A stretch of DNA of 64,000 nt from CAYMZZ01 sp964395095 (GCA_964395095.1 CAYMZZ010000009.1:124001-188000); one strand, 5' to 3'; positions 40,469 to 49,530 are shown, numbered from the stretch's first letter. The notes: generated from the letters alone by a model not told the origin. Numbers and translations are program-made.

Positions 40469-41212
40469 ATGGATTATCTCCAAAAGATATTGGTAGCTTT
40501 TGAGACCCATTCTCCGGAAGAAATAGCCGGGTGCTTTCAAAAGGGGGTGGATCCAAACCAGCTTTTCGAAGGAAAGCCGCTGGTTTTTGCGTTGATCAAT
40601 ATGTATTTGCGAAGTCCCCGATTTAAGCTTTGTGTGAAGACTTTTGTTGATCATGGTCTTGATTTTCAGGATAAGGCTTTGTTGGCAATACTCCAGGATG
40701 ATGCAGAGGGCCTGGAAGCTTTACTGAAGAAGGATCAGGCCTTATTGACGAAGACCTACTCGCTCAACTGCGCATTTACTCCGTTATACAACGCTGGCAT
40801 GTTGCACATTTGTGCAGAATACAACCATATTGGGTGTGCGGAAGTATTACTTAAATATGGTGCTGATGTGGATGCAAAAGCCGGAATTGACCAATATGGC
40901 TTTGGGGGACAGACGCCGATATTTCATACCGTCAATCAACATACCAATGCGTGCATGGATATGTTGCTGCTTTTGGATAGCAAGGGAGCGGATTTGGCAA
41001 TTACCATACCTGGATTAGTATGGGGTAAAGGCTATGATTGGGAAACATTCATTCCCGCCGTTAATCCCATTAGCTATGCCATGATGGGGCTGCTTCCACA
41101 ATTTCAGCGAAAGGAAAAGGATATTTACCAGGTTGTATCGTTGCTATTGAAATCACGATACGCTATTGATTATGTTCCTGAAAACCTTCCGAACAAATAC
41201 CTGCAATCATGA
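40469..41212 (+). CDS. ankyrin-repeat protein
   Basis: The protein has 247 residues from ATG 40469 (MDYLQKILVAFETHSPEE); a longer frame overlapping the DinB gene is rejected. Ankyrin-type units are seen at MLHICAEYNHIGCAEVLLKYGADVDAKAG and TPIFHTVNQHTNACMDMLLLLDSKGADLAI, with degenerate ones before. No signal peptide, so it is cytoplasmic. Ankyrin repeats mediate protein binding. The stop overlaps the ATG of a broken gene (ATGA). Confidence 0.87.
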   Translation: MDYLQKILVAFETHSPEEIAGCFQKGVDPNQLFEGKPLVFALINMYLRSPRFKLCVKTFVDHGLDFQDKALLAILQDDAEGLEALLKKDQALLTKTYSLNCAFTPLYNAGMLHICAEYNHIGCAEVLLKYGADVDAKAGIDQYGFGGQTPIFHTVNQHTNACMDMLLLLDSKGADLAITIPGLVWGKGYDWETFIPAVNPISYAMMGLLPQFQRKEKDIYQVVSLLLKSRYAIDYVPENLPNKYLQS

Positions 41213-41454
41213 ACGCCTGCAAAGCCATTTATCTAAGTCCCATAATTCCTTCTTTTAACCTGGGTGCATCGGTATAATTGAAGTTTTGCCGGGTAGCAGA
41301 CAATAGCGATTCGCTCTGGGATTCCATCAAAGACAAAGTATCCGGTCTTTATCTGAGAGAACCATTTAACCGGGCAAACAGAATGCACGACATGCATATA
41401 CAAATCCCTAAAACCAATACCCTGTTATTTATTCGGGAGCAGATCAATCGATGA
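41209..41454 (+). pseudogene. broken small gene, possibly a B3/4-domain (PheRS beta-related) remnant
   Basis: An ATG overlaps the ankyrin stop (ATGA) and opens a frame that reads 22 codons (...SPIIPSFNLGASV), meets a TAA at 41275, then continues in the same frame as believable protein (FCRVADNSDSLWDSIKDKV...) to a TGA at 41452. The pattern of an LxISP..PxFxLG start followed by SxxLWxxI resembles free-standing B3/4-domain proteins, but most of the usual length is missing. The stop may be a mutation or a sequencing error; the gene is also truncated. Confidence 0.4.
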
Positions 41455-41472
41455 TCCGGTATATAGTTCTAA

Positions 41473-42309
41473 CTACGATTTTTTTACCATCACCCGAAGA
41501 AAGTTGGCTGTAATGGAGGTGTTCGAGGGGTTAGCGCTTTCGTTGTGCCGATTAAAGAGTTCTTCCAGTTCACTTTGCAGGTCTTCGGCTTTTCCATTCT
41601 TTTCCGCTGCTTCAAAAGCATTCATGGTTGGGCCATAGAAGTGGCGGAACCTGTTCACAAATTCGGCAGGTGAATAAGGGGCCCGGAAAGTAAATGCGTC
41701 TTTCACAAAAGAAATATTGTCTTTTGCGATACCCGCTTTTCCAAATCTATCGATCACCTGTTCTTCCACACCCCATAACATGGGGCTGATAAAGCCTTCT
41801 GGCGGGGGTGGGGTATAGGCCGAGCTGATTTTCAGAATTTGTGCTACCAGGGTAGGATCACCAGGAATCCAGTTGCCCATTACAATGGTGCCACCAGGGC
41901 GCGTTACGCGTACCATTTCCCGGGCCACATCAAAAGGTTTGGGGGCAAACATGGCACCGAAAACGCTGACCACCCAATCGAAGGATTGGTCGCCCAGATC
42001 AACGAGCTGGGTAGCGTCGCCTTCCTGGATGCGCAGATTGGTCAGCCCTGCGGCTTTGGCTCTCAGGTTGCCGGCCTCCACCAGGTTGCTGGCGATATCC
42101 ACACCCAATACATCGGCGCCCAGTTCCGCCTCAGGAATAGCCGTGGTGCCATCGCCACAGCCCAGGTCCAGCACCCGCTGCCCTTTCTGTATGCCGAGTT
42201 TCGCCACCAGGTCTTTGCCACTCTCCCGCATGGTTTGAGCTATTTGCGTAAAATCGCCCTTTTCCCAGAGGGCTTTATTGGGGTTTACCGTTGAAGCACT
42301 TGTGTTCAT
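41473..42309 (-). CDS. class I SAM-dependent methyltransferase
   Basis: The protein has 278 residues. The Rossmann core carries motif I VLDLGCGDGTTAIPEAELGADVLGVDI, an acidic residue after strand 2, then LRIQEGDATQLVDLGDQSFDWVVSVFGAMFA and MVRVTRPGGTIVMGNW. The C-terminal part is helical. This fits the UbiE/Methyltransf_11 type. The methyl acceptor is unknown. It is transcribed alone and divergent from the alpha/beta hydrolase. Confidence 0.9.
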   Translation of the reverse strand: MNTSASTVNPNKALWEKGDFTQIAQTMRESGKDLVAKLGIQKGQRVLDLGCGDGTTAIPEAELGADVLGVDIASNLVEAGNLRAKAAGLTNLRIQEGDATQLVDLGDQSFDWVVSVFGAMFAPKPFDVAREMVRVTRPGGTIVMGNWIPGDPTLVAQILKISSAYTPPPPEGFISPMLWGVEEQVIDRFGKAGIAKDNISFVKDAFTFRAPYSPAEFVNRFRHFYGPTMNAFEAAEKNGKAEDLQSELEELFNRHNESANPSNTSITANFLRVMVKKS

Positions 42310-42560
42310 GATGAAGGTTTTAGGTTTTTGATGCCAGTTCTTCCGGGTGCCCTCTCCATGGGGAACCAGGCGGAAAACTTATATTTGATGTATCGGCAAA
42401 TATGCTAAAAGATGAAACCTGAAAGATTCGGAATTGTTTCGTTTTGGGTTTTAGTTGAGTGAAAGAAGCTTGCCGTTGAGCCATAAAGCCTGGCATCCCA
42501 ACCATTTTCTCCCTATTCTCCATTAGCCCGATATCATATCTGTTCACCTAAAACTCCTTT

Positions 42561-43406
42561 ATGAGATTGATCAGCAGATTTTGCCTGTATTTGGTTTTAT
42601 GCCTGCTTGTTCGTTCCGCATCCGCGCAATTGCCAGCATCAGCCAACGGAAAATACCTTTCGGTAAATGGGCAAAGGGTTTATTATGAAGAGAGTGGACA
42701 GGGACCGGCTCTGCTGCTATTGCACGGATTTGGGCGTACGCTGGAAGATTGGAAACCCTTTGTGGCGGATTTGGCAAAATCCTATCGTGTGATTGCCATT
42801 GACCTTCCCGGGCATGGGCGATCTGATCTCATGGATAGTACAGAAATCTACCTGCACAAGCAGGCGGCCGTTCAGGTGATGGGGTTGATTGAGGCCTTGA
42901 AGTTGGACAGCCTTTCCATTATGGGCTTTAGCTCCGGAGCCTTTATTACGCTGTACCTGGCCACGATGAAACCAGCCATAGCCCAAAAAATTATAGTCAT
43001 TGCGGGACAGCTTTATTTTTCCGAAGCCACCCGGCGTTTTATTAATTCGCTGGGTGGGCCCGACAATTTCGTTACGGATCCCGCCGAGTATCGGCAACTG
43101 CATGGAGCCACAAAAGGAAGTTTGATCGCCCGGCAGTTCTGGCATTTCAGGAAATTATACGGTGACCCTGCTTTTACGCCCGATATACTGGCCAGCATCA
43201 GGGCCAAAACATTGATAGTGCATGGGGACGATGACCCGGCCGCACCGGTGGAAAACGCATTCATGATGTTTCGGCATATTCCCGATGCACATTTATGGAT
43301 TTTGCCCTATGCGGAGCATATTGGGTTCTTTTTGCCCGAAAATCAGCAGGAGTTTTTGCGGCAAACCACTGGGTTTTTGAATTCCAAAATTGAGTTGATA
43401 AAATGA
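42561..43406 (+). CDS. exported alpha/beta hydrolase
   Basis: The protein has 281 residues with signal peptide MRLISRFCLYLVLCLLVRSASAQ. The fold is evident: GPALLLLHGFGRTLEDWKPF (oxyanion HG), VIAIDLPGHGRSD, the nucleophile elbow IMGFSSGAF (Ser), VHGDDDPAAPV (Asp) and ILPYAEHIGFF (His). It may be an esterase, haloperoxidase-like enzyme or lactonase; substrate is unclear. A periplasmic location is expected. Confidence 0.9.
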   Translation: MRLISRFCLYLVLCLLVRSASAQLPASANGKYLSVNGQRVYYEESGQGPALLLLHGFGRTLEDWKPFVADLAKSYRVIAIDLPGHGRSDLMDSTEIYLHKQAAVQVMGLIEALKLDSLSIMGFSSGAFITLYLATMKPAIAQKIIVIAGQLYFSEATRRFINSLGGPDNFVTDPAEYRQLHGATKGSLIARQFWHFRKLYGDPAFTPDILASIRAKTLIVHGDDDPAAPVENAFMMFRHIPDAHLWILPYAEHIGFFLPENQQEFLRQTTGFLNSKIELIK

Positions 43407-43682
43407 GAGTTCAAAAAGCGCGATGGAAGGTATTTACAGTTGAACAGACAGGGGCCATACAAAAAAGATTCTTTTTGTTGTGTGCCGGATATGGAAAGAA
43501 TAATCAGCAGAAGCCTCGCGAAATGTTTACCATCATTAGACCGACCTGTTATGCCGGGTCTTCAAGTTGCTCCCTTAAATTTAATATAGCAGTTGTATTA
43601 AATCTTAGTATCTTAATTGGGCGGGAAGCTATTGCCTTTTCCGACAAATAACCATCATCAATCCACCATTAAACCTGATCAA

Positions 43683-45800
43683 ATGCGACTGATTTGTTTT
43701 GTCCTGTCCTGCCTTTTAGTTTCCGTTTTTACCCGGGCTCAGATTTATATGAAGTTTCAATATGATGCCGACAGCACATATAGAGCGGTGATTCCCGGCC
43801 ATTGGGAATTGGAGAACACAAAAAATGGAGCGGTTCAATGGCAGCTTGTAGCGCCTACCAGGTCGAGAGCCGCTTTTTTGCCAACTATTCAGTTTGAACA
43901 AACGCTGATCAACGCATCGTTTAAGGATGCTGATTTACGAAAGTTTAACGAAGAAGAATTACGAATTACTAAACAGCAAGGCGGGGATGCCATCAGTATA
44001 CAGGAGACAAAATACATCTATATCAACAATAAAGAATGGGTGCGATATGTAATGGAGCTAAGGCAGACCAAAAAGAAGGGTATTAAGTTTCTTGTTCAGA
44101 AAACCATCCACAATGGGAAGGCGCACGGTTTGGTCTTTAGTTCCAATATGGATTTATTCGACCAGTATAAGGATTCTGTGCTATGGTTCTTTAATGAGTT
44201 TCGGTTCAACGATTCAGATACCGTCAACTATGCATCGGCAAAAAAAGTAAGTGAGTCGGATGTCAAAGCATTCCTGGGTAAGTACGAAGGCGTTTATCTA
44301 TCCGCTCTCGGTAATATTAAGCAAACCATATTTGTGCAGCGGGATTCCAGGTCGGGTTATATACTAAAGGAATTGCGGGAATTGACTTTGGCTGATAAGT
44401 CCGTACATTCTTTTGAAGCTACATTAGCGATTGAGGAAATCAATAATGAGCAGATTGTTTTGGCCACAGACGCCATATTGCGCGAATCTCCGGACTTCAA
44501 TTGGATGAAGGGGGTATACAGGCTTAAGAATCCCGGACAATCCCTGCAAGGGAGCTTCTTTTCAAAAAACAATGCGTTTGATGACTATGATTTAAATCTC
44601 ACGAGGCTGGCCCAGCCTGCTACGGGTAGTACGTCGAAGGGGAAGGGCGCGGATACGCAAAAAGCACCGGCGCCGCCTGCTGAGGAAAATTCCGTAGATC
44701 CGGGACAACGCACCTATTCTGAGCCTGGCACGGAGAGCGAAGCTGCAAGTATTCAAAAATATGGAAAAGGCAAAGTTACCCGGGTGAATAAGAATGAAAT
44801 TAAGTTAATACTAACCTCGGGGAAATCCATCTCCATCAAGAATAAGTATAATCCCAGTTTAAAAGTTTATGACCATATGGGCGAATACATAGGCTATGAT
44901 AATATAACCAATAGTTATTTGCTGTTGGTGGAAGACGGGGCTGTAAACCTTGTGAACAGGAATTCGGGACTGGTCTCATCTGAATCGATCCTCAACTTTT
45001 GGAGTGCAGTCTTTTCGCCTGATAAAAAATGGATGTTCATCAATAATGTTTACGAAGATGGCGGCGCTGAATTAAAAATGTATTCGATTGGCAGTTCGGT
45101 TAAACGTGCATTTGCAAAGTATACCTACGATGCAGAAGCAGGTAAGGGATGGGAGTCGGGTGAGGTGCAATGGCTCGACAATCAAACAATCGAAATTGAA
45201 AAGCAACAATACAACCCGGATGATGACAGCTTTAAGAAACTGGGTAAAACCTGGTTGTCGAATCAGAATGGAAAGTGGCTCCTGATGAATACCCGGCCCA
45301 GGATTCAGCCTGTGGATAATTCATCAAGTGCCAGGCTGGTTGAAGGATACAGCCCTCCCAATACGGATGAGGTATTGCCCTATGTGAAACCCAGAACATT
45401 GCTGGGTGGTAAGACGCCTGATGAGTTGGGCAGAATTCTGCTGACTTGTATAAAAAACAATGATGCGAAGACCTGGTACAGTTGTACGCTGGAAGGCGAT
45501 CTGGAAACCGCGCAAAAAGATATTTTGGAAATAAGGAATGAACTTGAAATGAACGGGTTGACCAACTGGGGACTTGTAAACTTTAGCAGGGTAAAATACT
45601 CTGAATGTTGTTTCGGGGGAAAACCCAATGACAGTACAAAGTTTGAAAGCTATAAGATTGAGTTTAAATATGGTTCCGAGTTCATAGGATTAGTTCAGGG
45701 TTATCTTAACAGTGCCAGGATTTCAAGAGTAAAGGGAAAATTTGTCCTCAATAAATCAATAAATGCTGCCTTCCTGTTTAGGAAAGAAGAATACAGGTAG
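43683..45800 (+). CDS. large exported protein of unknown function, about 705 aa
   Basis: ATG 43683 opens a signal peptide (MRLICFVLSCLLVSVFTRAQ); an upstream in-frame start is rejected. The N-terminal 200 residues form an alpha/beta region (YRAVIPGHWELENTKNGAVQW). A Pro/Ala/Glu-rich linker around residue 330 (APAPPAEENSVDP) separates a beta-rich part with propeller-like strands (WSAVFSPDKKWMFINNVYEDG). The final 120 residues have a helical start (ELGRILLTCIKNNDAKTWYSC). No known family is recognised. Confidence 0.8.
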   Translation: MRLICFVLSCLLVSVFTRAQIYMKFQYDADSTYRAVIPGHWELENTKNGAVQWQLVAPTRSRAAFLPTIQFEQTLINASFKDADLRKFNEEELRITKQQGGDAISIQETKYIYINNKEWVRYVMELRQTKKKGIKFLVQKTIHNGKAHGLVFSSNMDLFDQYKDSVLWFFNEFRFNDSDTVNYASAKKVSESDVKAFLGKYEGVYLSALGNIKQTIFVQRDSRSGYILKELRELTLADKSVHSFEATLAIEEINNEQIVLATDAILRESPDFNWMKGVYRLKNPGQSLQGSFFSKNNAFDDYDLNLTRLAQPATGSTSKGKGADTQKAPAPPAEENSVDPGQRTYSEPGTESEAASIQKYGKGKVTRVNKNEIKLILTSGKSISIKNKYNPSLKVYDHMGEYIGYDNITNSYLLLVEDGAVNLVNRNSGLVSSESILNFWSAVFSPDKKWMFINNVYEDGGAELKMYSIGSSVKRAFAKYTYDAEAGKGWESGEVQWLDNQTIEIEKQQYNPDDDSFKKLGKTWLSNQNGKWLLMNTRPRIQPVDNSSSARLVEGYSPPNTDEVLPYVKPRTLLGGKTPDELGRILLTCIKNNDAKTWYSCTLEGDLETAQKDILEIRNELEMNGLTNWGLVNFSRVKYSECCFGGKPNDSTKFESYKIEFKYGSEFIGLVQGYLNSARISRVKGKFVLNKSINAAFLFRKEEYR

Positions 45801-45846
45801 TGTGGTATAGCAAAACTTAAACTCAGATAGTAATTTCCATTATCGT

Positions 45847-46602
45847 ATGCTTCTGTTCAGGTCCGTATTGATTTCTTTTTGGCTACTGTTGGGGACAGTA
45901 TTGCCAGGTACCGCTCGCCAAATCACGGCCAGTGATACCGTTTATCAAAGTGAAAACCTGGTCATAATCCGACTTACACCCCATGCATATGTGCACAGCT
46001 CTTATTTTCAGTCGGAGAGTTTTGGCAAAGTGTCCTGCAATGGAATGTTGCTGGCCCGCAAGGGGGAGGCCATCGTATTTGATACACCCGCCAATGACAG
46101 CAGCTCTGCGGAATTGATTCGCTGGGTGCAATCCAGTTTGCGGTGCCGGGTCAAGGCGGTGGTGCCCACGCATTTTCATGAAGATTGTTTGGGAGGCTTG
46201 ACCGTATTCCATCAGCAACAGGTTCCTTCATTCGCCATGCACAGGACCATTGCTTTGGCGAAAGAACGAAAGTTTCCCGTGCCGATCAATGGTTTCAGCG
46301 ATTCGATGTTGCTGGACCTGGCGGGGTGGAAGGTGCTGGCGCTTTTTCCGGGTGAAGGGCATACCCAGGATAATATCGTGGCTTATTTTCCGGAGGAGCA
46401 GGTGATGTTTGGCGGCTGTTTACTCAAGTCACTGAATGCCGGGAAGGGCAACCTGGAAGATGCCAATGTGCAGGCATGGTCCGGGTCGGTTGGCTATTTG
46501 AAGCAAAGATTTCCCCAATTGAAATGGGTGATCCCCGGTCATGGCGACAGCGGGGATATGGGATTGTTGGATTATACGATCCGGCTTTTTCGAAAGGAGT
46601 GA
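45847..46602 (+). CDS. subclass B1 metallo-beta-lactamase
   Basis: The protein has 251 residues with signal peptide MLLFRSVLISFWLLLGTVLPGTA. All six B1 zinc ligands are in place: THFHEDCLGG gives His109, His111 and Asp113; GEGHTQDN gives His172; FGGCLLKS gives Cys191; PGHGD gives His232. Lys194, three residues after the Cys, and the GNLEDANV loop are also B1 features that contact the substrate carboxylate. B1 enzymes hydrolyse most beta-lactams including carbapenems. No insertion sequence, integron or resistance gene is nearby, so it looks like a resident chromosomal gene, as in other environmental Bacteroidota. Activity is inferred from family. Confidence 0.92.
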   Translation: MLLFRSVLISFWLLLGTVLPGTARQITASDTVYQSENLVIIRLTPHAYVHSSYFQSESFGKVSCNGMLLARKGEAIVFDTPANDSSSAELIRWVQSSLRCRVKAVVPTHFHEDCLGGLTVFHQQQVPSFAMHRTIALAKERKFPVPINGFSDSMLLDLAGWKVLALFPGEGHTQDNIVAYFPEEQVMFGGCLLKSLNAGKGNLEDANVQAWSGSVGYLKQRFPQLKWVIPGHGDSGDMGLLDYTIRLFRKE

Positions 46603-46670
46603 GGAGTGGTAGTCTTTTGGGAAGGGTTATAGTATTGGTTTAAGGAGCGATGACAGTCAGTTGCTTGCAA

Positions 46671-46822
46671 CCCCCGGTCGGAAGAGCGGTCCGACCGGGG
46701 GTAGCGAGATGCCTGAGTAGTCGATGATTGTAAGGGTCGGTCGGAGGGCGGTCCGACCGGGGTAGCGAGATGCCTGAGTAGTCGATGATTGTATGGGTCG
46801 GTCGGAGGGCGGTCCGACCGGG
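46671..46822. repeat. tandem palindromic element, 2.5 copies of about 61 bp
   Basis: Each copy has a CGGTCGGA...TCCGACCG hairpin around a short GC loop followed by a 40-bp non-palindromic tail (GTAGCGAGATGCCTGAGTAG and beyond). Equivalent points are 62 and 61 bp apart; the third copy lacks its tail. It lies in the 380-bp gap between the beta-lactamase and the GNAT gene. It is unrelated in sequence to the elements at 2.4 and 5.6 kb but again REP-like. The rest of the gap (46823-46982) shows no gene. Confidence 0.85.
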
Positions 46823-46982
46823 TAGTCTTATTGCCATATAATGGCATTCCTGTCTTCCGTCACTTACAAATCAAATACTGCAAAAATGTGGCGCAATGTA
46901 GAAGGAATGATCCTGAAAAAATTGATAAAATTTAGGGAGACGAAAAACGTGAAGGCGTTGTCTACCCTGACAAAATTTTACC

Positions 46983-47264
46983 TTACACCAACACATCCTG
47001 CCACTCCTTCATTCGCTTAAATGTGGCATTGGCAAAAGGACAAAGTGGAATCACCCGGATCGATTGCTGGCGTACATATTGTACCAGACTTTCGAGCAGT
47101 TTCTTGCCCACACCCTTACCCTCCAGGCTGGGGTCCACTTCGGTATGCTCAATGATCATCTTCTCCGTTCCGGCCATTACATAGACCATTTCGGCCAGGG
47201 TTTTGCCCCCTTCTTCATAATAGAAGCGCCCCTTTTTCTCGTTGTGTTCATGACGTATTTCCAT
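46983..47264 (-). CDS. small GNAT-family N-acetyltransferase
   Basis: The protein has 93 residues, matching the short Acetyltransf_CG/YjdJ-type branch of GNAT proteins. EHTEVDPSLEGKGVGKKLLESLVQYVRQ contains the acetyl-CoA pyrophosphate loop (EGKGVGKK), followed by IRVIPLCPFANATFKRM with the conserved CPF segment. The acceptor is unknown. It is divergent from the serine hydrolase. Confidence 0.92.
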   Translation of the reverse strand: MEIRHEHNEKKGRFYYEEGGKTLAEMVYVMAGTEKMIIEHTEVDPSLEGKGVGKKLLESLVQYVRQQSIRVIPLCPFANATFKRMKEWQDVLV

Positions 47265-47309
47265 AATGCATACAATCTATAAAATTTCTGGCATTTATGG
47301 ATAAACGGC

Positions 47310-47340
47310 TTGCGATTTCCCGAATTATCTATTTACTTTG
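47310..47340 (+). promoter_or_regulatory. promoter for the serine hydrolase gene
   Basis: TTG (47310-47312), a 20-nt spacer, then TTACTTTG (47333-47340), one mismatch from TANNTTTG. The start codon lies 40 nt downstream. Confidence 0.5.
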
Positions 47341-47379
47341 TATTTCAAAGTGCTTTTTAATTAAACATAATGTCAGATT

Positions 47380-49068
47380 ATGATGGGCTTATTGATGAAT
47401 GTGTACGATGTTCGACATCCGCTGCGGAAACTTTCTGCGTCGTTGGTATGGCTGATCCTCCTTACCTGCTTTGGGGGTATTTCCTGCGCAGAGGCGCAGG
47501 ATAGGGCAACAGAAGTGGACAAAATATTTGCCTGGGCCGATCCAAATTCGCCGGGATGCGCCTGCGCCGTCGCCAAAGATGGTCAACTGGAAATCAACCG
47601 CGGCTATGGCATGGCCGACCTGGAGAAAAAGCTACCTCTGGAATCGGATGCAAAGTTTGACATTGGCTCACTCAGCAAGCAGTTTGTTGCGGCCGCCAGT
47701 TTGTTGCTGGTGGAAGAAGGGAAAATTTCACTTTCAGATACTATTCGTCGCTTTATTCCGGAGCTGCCCGATTATGGCCATACCATTACCATTAACCATT
47801 TGCTTACGCATACTTCTGGTATACGCGACTGGACGGGCCTGCGGCCGCTGCAGGCAAAGCCCATGGACGTGCTTTTGCTGATTCTGCAACAAAAGGAGCT
47901 CAACTTTGTCCCGGGCAACGAATGGTCCTATTCCAATAGTGGTTATGTGCTCCTCAAAGAAATCATTGAGCGGGTGAGTGGTAAATCCTTCGGCGAGTTT
48001 TGCCAGCAAAGAATCTTTACCCCCCTGGGCATGATCCATACCAGCTACCAGGTACAGGGTTATAAAGGCATCGCAAAAATGGCGAATGCTTATGAAAAGA
48101 GTAGAGGGGGCTGGCAACCCGCCACACTCGAAGGTTTGGAGCGGGGTGGCGGCGCCCTCATTAGCACGGCCGCCGACCTGATTGTTTGGAATAAGGCACT
48201 GGCAACAGGCCAGCTCAGCGCTTTCGTTTCAGCAAAACTTATGGAACCCACCCAACTCAATAGCGGCCGGGAACTAAGGTATGCGCGTGGTATCTATATG
48301 GACAGCCTGGGAAAGCAACCTTTCTGGTGGCATAGCGGCAGCGCGGAAGGTTACAAATCACTCTTGGCTTATTTTCCCGAAGAGAAACTCTCCATAGCTA
48401 TCCTTTGTAATTCAGGAGATGGAACCAACCGCATTTCCTTCGCCACCCGCATTTACGGTCTTTATGCGGGTAATGAAGCCGTTAAGGCTGCGCAGGACAA
48501 ACCCCATCATGTTTCTTACAACATCGATGACAAAACACTGAAAAGCTATACCGGTACTTTCATTACCGCTTCGCGCCTTCGACCTGTTCAGTTAGTATTG
48601 GCGGAAAAGGGCCTGCGGATCGCAAACGGACCGCTGTTGCATGCGGTTGACAATAACCGATTCGAGCGGGTTGGAAGCGACCTCGATTATTTTTCTGATG
48701 ATCCCTTTCGTATCCATTTTATATCGGCCGATAGTTTTGACCTGGTTTCGATGGATGGCTATATTCTCTCTTTTTCGAGGGCCAAAGCCTGGAAGCCTGA
48801 TGAACCGGACTATGCTGCGATAGTGGGAACATACCATAGTGAGGAGGCGGGATCTGCATTCCGGATAGAAGCCGAGGAGGGTCAACTTTTGTTGTCGATG
48901 GACCGCGCTCCGCAACGCCAATTTCCATTAATACCAATCGCCCGGGATCACTTTCAGCTATCGCAGATGTTTATTCGATTTATGCGAGACGGGCAGGGAA
49001 AAGTTGTGGCCATGGATTACAGCAACCCGCTTTTGCGCAGGCTGCGCTTTATCCGGAGTGCTCCCTGA
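47380..49068 (+). CDS. exported class C beta-lactamase-like serine hydrolase
   Basis: The protein has 562 residues; the start may be ATG 47380, 47383 or 47395, all leading into a signal segment ending near AEAQ. The beta-lactamase (class C/penicillin-binding) domain has FDIGSLSKQF with Ser97 and Lys100, EWSYSNSGYVLL with Tyr184-Ser-Asn, and WHSGSAEGYKSLL as the third box. A C-terminal beta-barrel extension of about 180 residues follows (LKSYTGTFITASRL...), common in esterase or peptidase members. It may be a D-aminopeptidase, esterase or penicillin-binding relative; true beta-lactamase activity is less likely given the extension. Confidence 0.9.
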   Translation: MMGLLMNVYDVRHPLRKLSASLVWLILLTCFGGISCAEAQDRATEVDKIFAWADPNSPGCACAVAKDGQLEINRGYGMADLEKKLPLESDAKFDIGSLSKQFVAAASLLLVEEGKISLSDTIRRFIPELPDYGHTITINHLLTHTSGIRDWTGLRPLQAKPMDVLLLILQQKELNFVPGNEWSYSNSGYVLLKEIIERVSGKSFGEFCQQRIFTPLGMIHTSYQVQGYKGIAKMANAYEKSRGGWQPATLEGLERGGGALISTAADLIVWNKALATGQLSAFVSAKLMEPTQLNSGRELRYARGIYMDSLGKQPFWWHSGSAEGYKSLLAYFPEEKLSIAILCNSGDGTNRISFATRIYGLYAGNEAVKAAQDKPHHVSYNIDDKTLKSYTGTFITASRLRPVQLVLAEKGLRIANGPLLHAVDNNRFERVGSDLDYFSDDPFRIHFISADSFDLVSMDGYILSFSRAKAWKPDEPDYAAIVGTYHSEEAGSAFRIEAEEGQLLLSMDRAPQRQFPLIPIARDHFQLSQMFIRFMRDGQGKVVAMDYSNPLLRRLRFIRSAP

Positions 49069-49113
49069 ATTCAGCAACATCAGTAATTTATCAGTATACT
49101 AAACTTGGTAGTT

Positions 49114-49479
49114 ATGCAATCCAATCTGTTTTATTCGCACCCTGTGCTTTATTTCCTGGGGCAATTTATAAGTTATGCCTTTGGGCTGCTTGCCTTTTCT
49201 ATCGGGATGCTCAATATGTTTTGGGGCAACGATCAGGGGTATGGTATTTCTATCACCCTGCTCTCTTTCATTTATGTTCCACCCTTTTCCCGCCGGCTCC
49301 ATAAGATAACGGGTATAGAATTTCCCGGATGGCTAAAATTATTGCTGGCCATTTTTATTGTGTGGTCGGCATTGGGCGTAGCCGAGCTTCCTGGTAAAAT
49401 GGCGCTGATGCGCGAAGACCTGGCCATCAAGCCGGATCTGCCGGTAAGGGTATGGCCCAATCCGGTTTATTTTATATAG
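49114..49479 (+). CDS. small membrane protein of unknown function
   Basis: The protein has 121 residues from ATG 49114 (MQSNLFYSHPVLYF). Three hydrophobic segments are visible, at about residues 10-35, 45-55 and 75-92 (LKLLLAIFIVWSALGVAELPG). No family is recognised. It lies 45 nt after the serine hydrolase and 107 nt before katG; the katG palindrome lies between. Confidence 0.7.
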   Translation: MQSNLFYSHPVLYFLGQFISYAFGLLAFSIGMLNMFWGNDQGYGISITLLSFIYVPPFSRRLHKITGIEFPGWLKLLLAIFIVWSALGVAELPGKMALMREDLAIKPDLPVRVWPNPVYFI

Positions 49480-49492
49480 CCGTTTTCATCAT

Positions 49493-49530
49493 ATAGATTG
49501 TATCTATGTGACAATAATTTTAATCAATTA
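49493..49530. promoter_or_regulatory. OxyR-like palindromic site upstream of katG
   Basis: ATAGATTGTATCTAT (49493-49507) fits the OxyR half-operator ATAGNTNNNANCTAT at every fixed position. Exactly 7 nt later a second, weaker inverted repeat (TAATT...AATTA, 49515-49530) occupies the place of the second half-operator. The katG start is 57 nt further. OxyR control of katG is known in many bacteria; no oxyR gene is in the window. Confidence 0.6.

Noticed and set aside
42320..42547. 75-aa minus-strand frame between the methyltransferase and the alpha/beta hydrolase
   Set aside because: No recognisable features, and it lies in a divergent promoter region.
43403..43651. 82-aa plus-strand frame overlapping the alpha/beta hydrolase stop
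   Set aside because: Composition is unlike neighbouring genes, with no domain or signal; probably chance.
46572..46847. Minus-strand frames of 65-91 aa over the 61-bp repeats
   Set aside because: Composition is dictated by the palindromic repeat (repeated PTDPYNHRLLRHLATP), with no start context or family.
45847..47264. Mobile resistance cassette around the metallo-beta-lactamase
   Set aside because: No transposase, integrase, terminal inverted repeats or attC-like site was seen; the palindromic repeat nearby is REP-like and not a cassette end.
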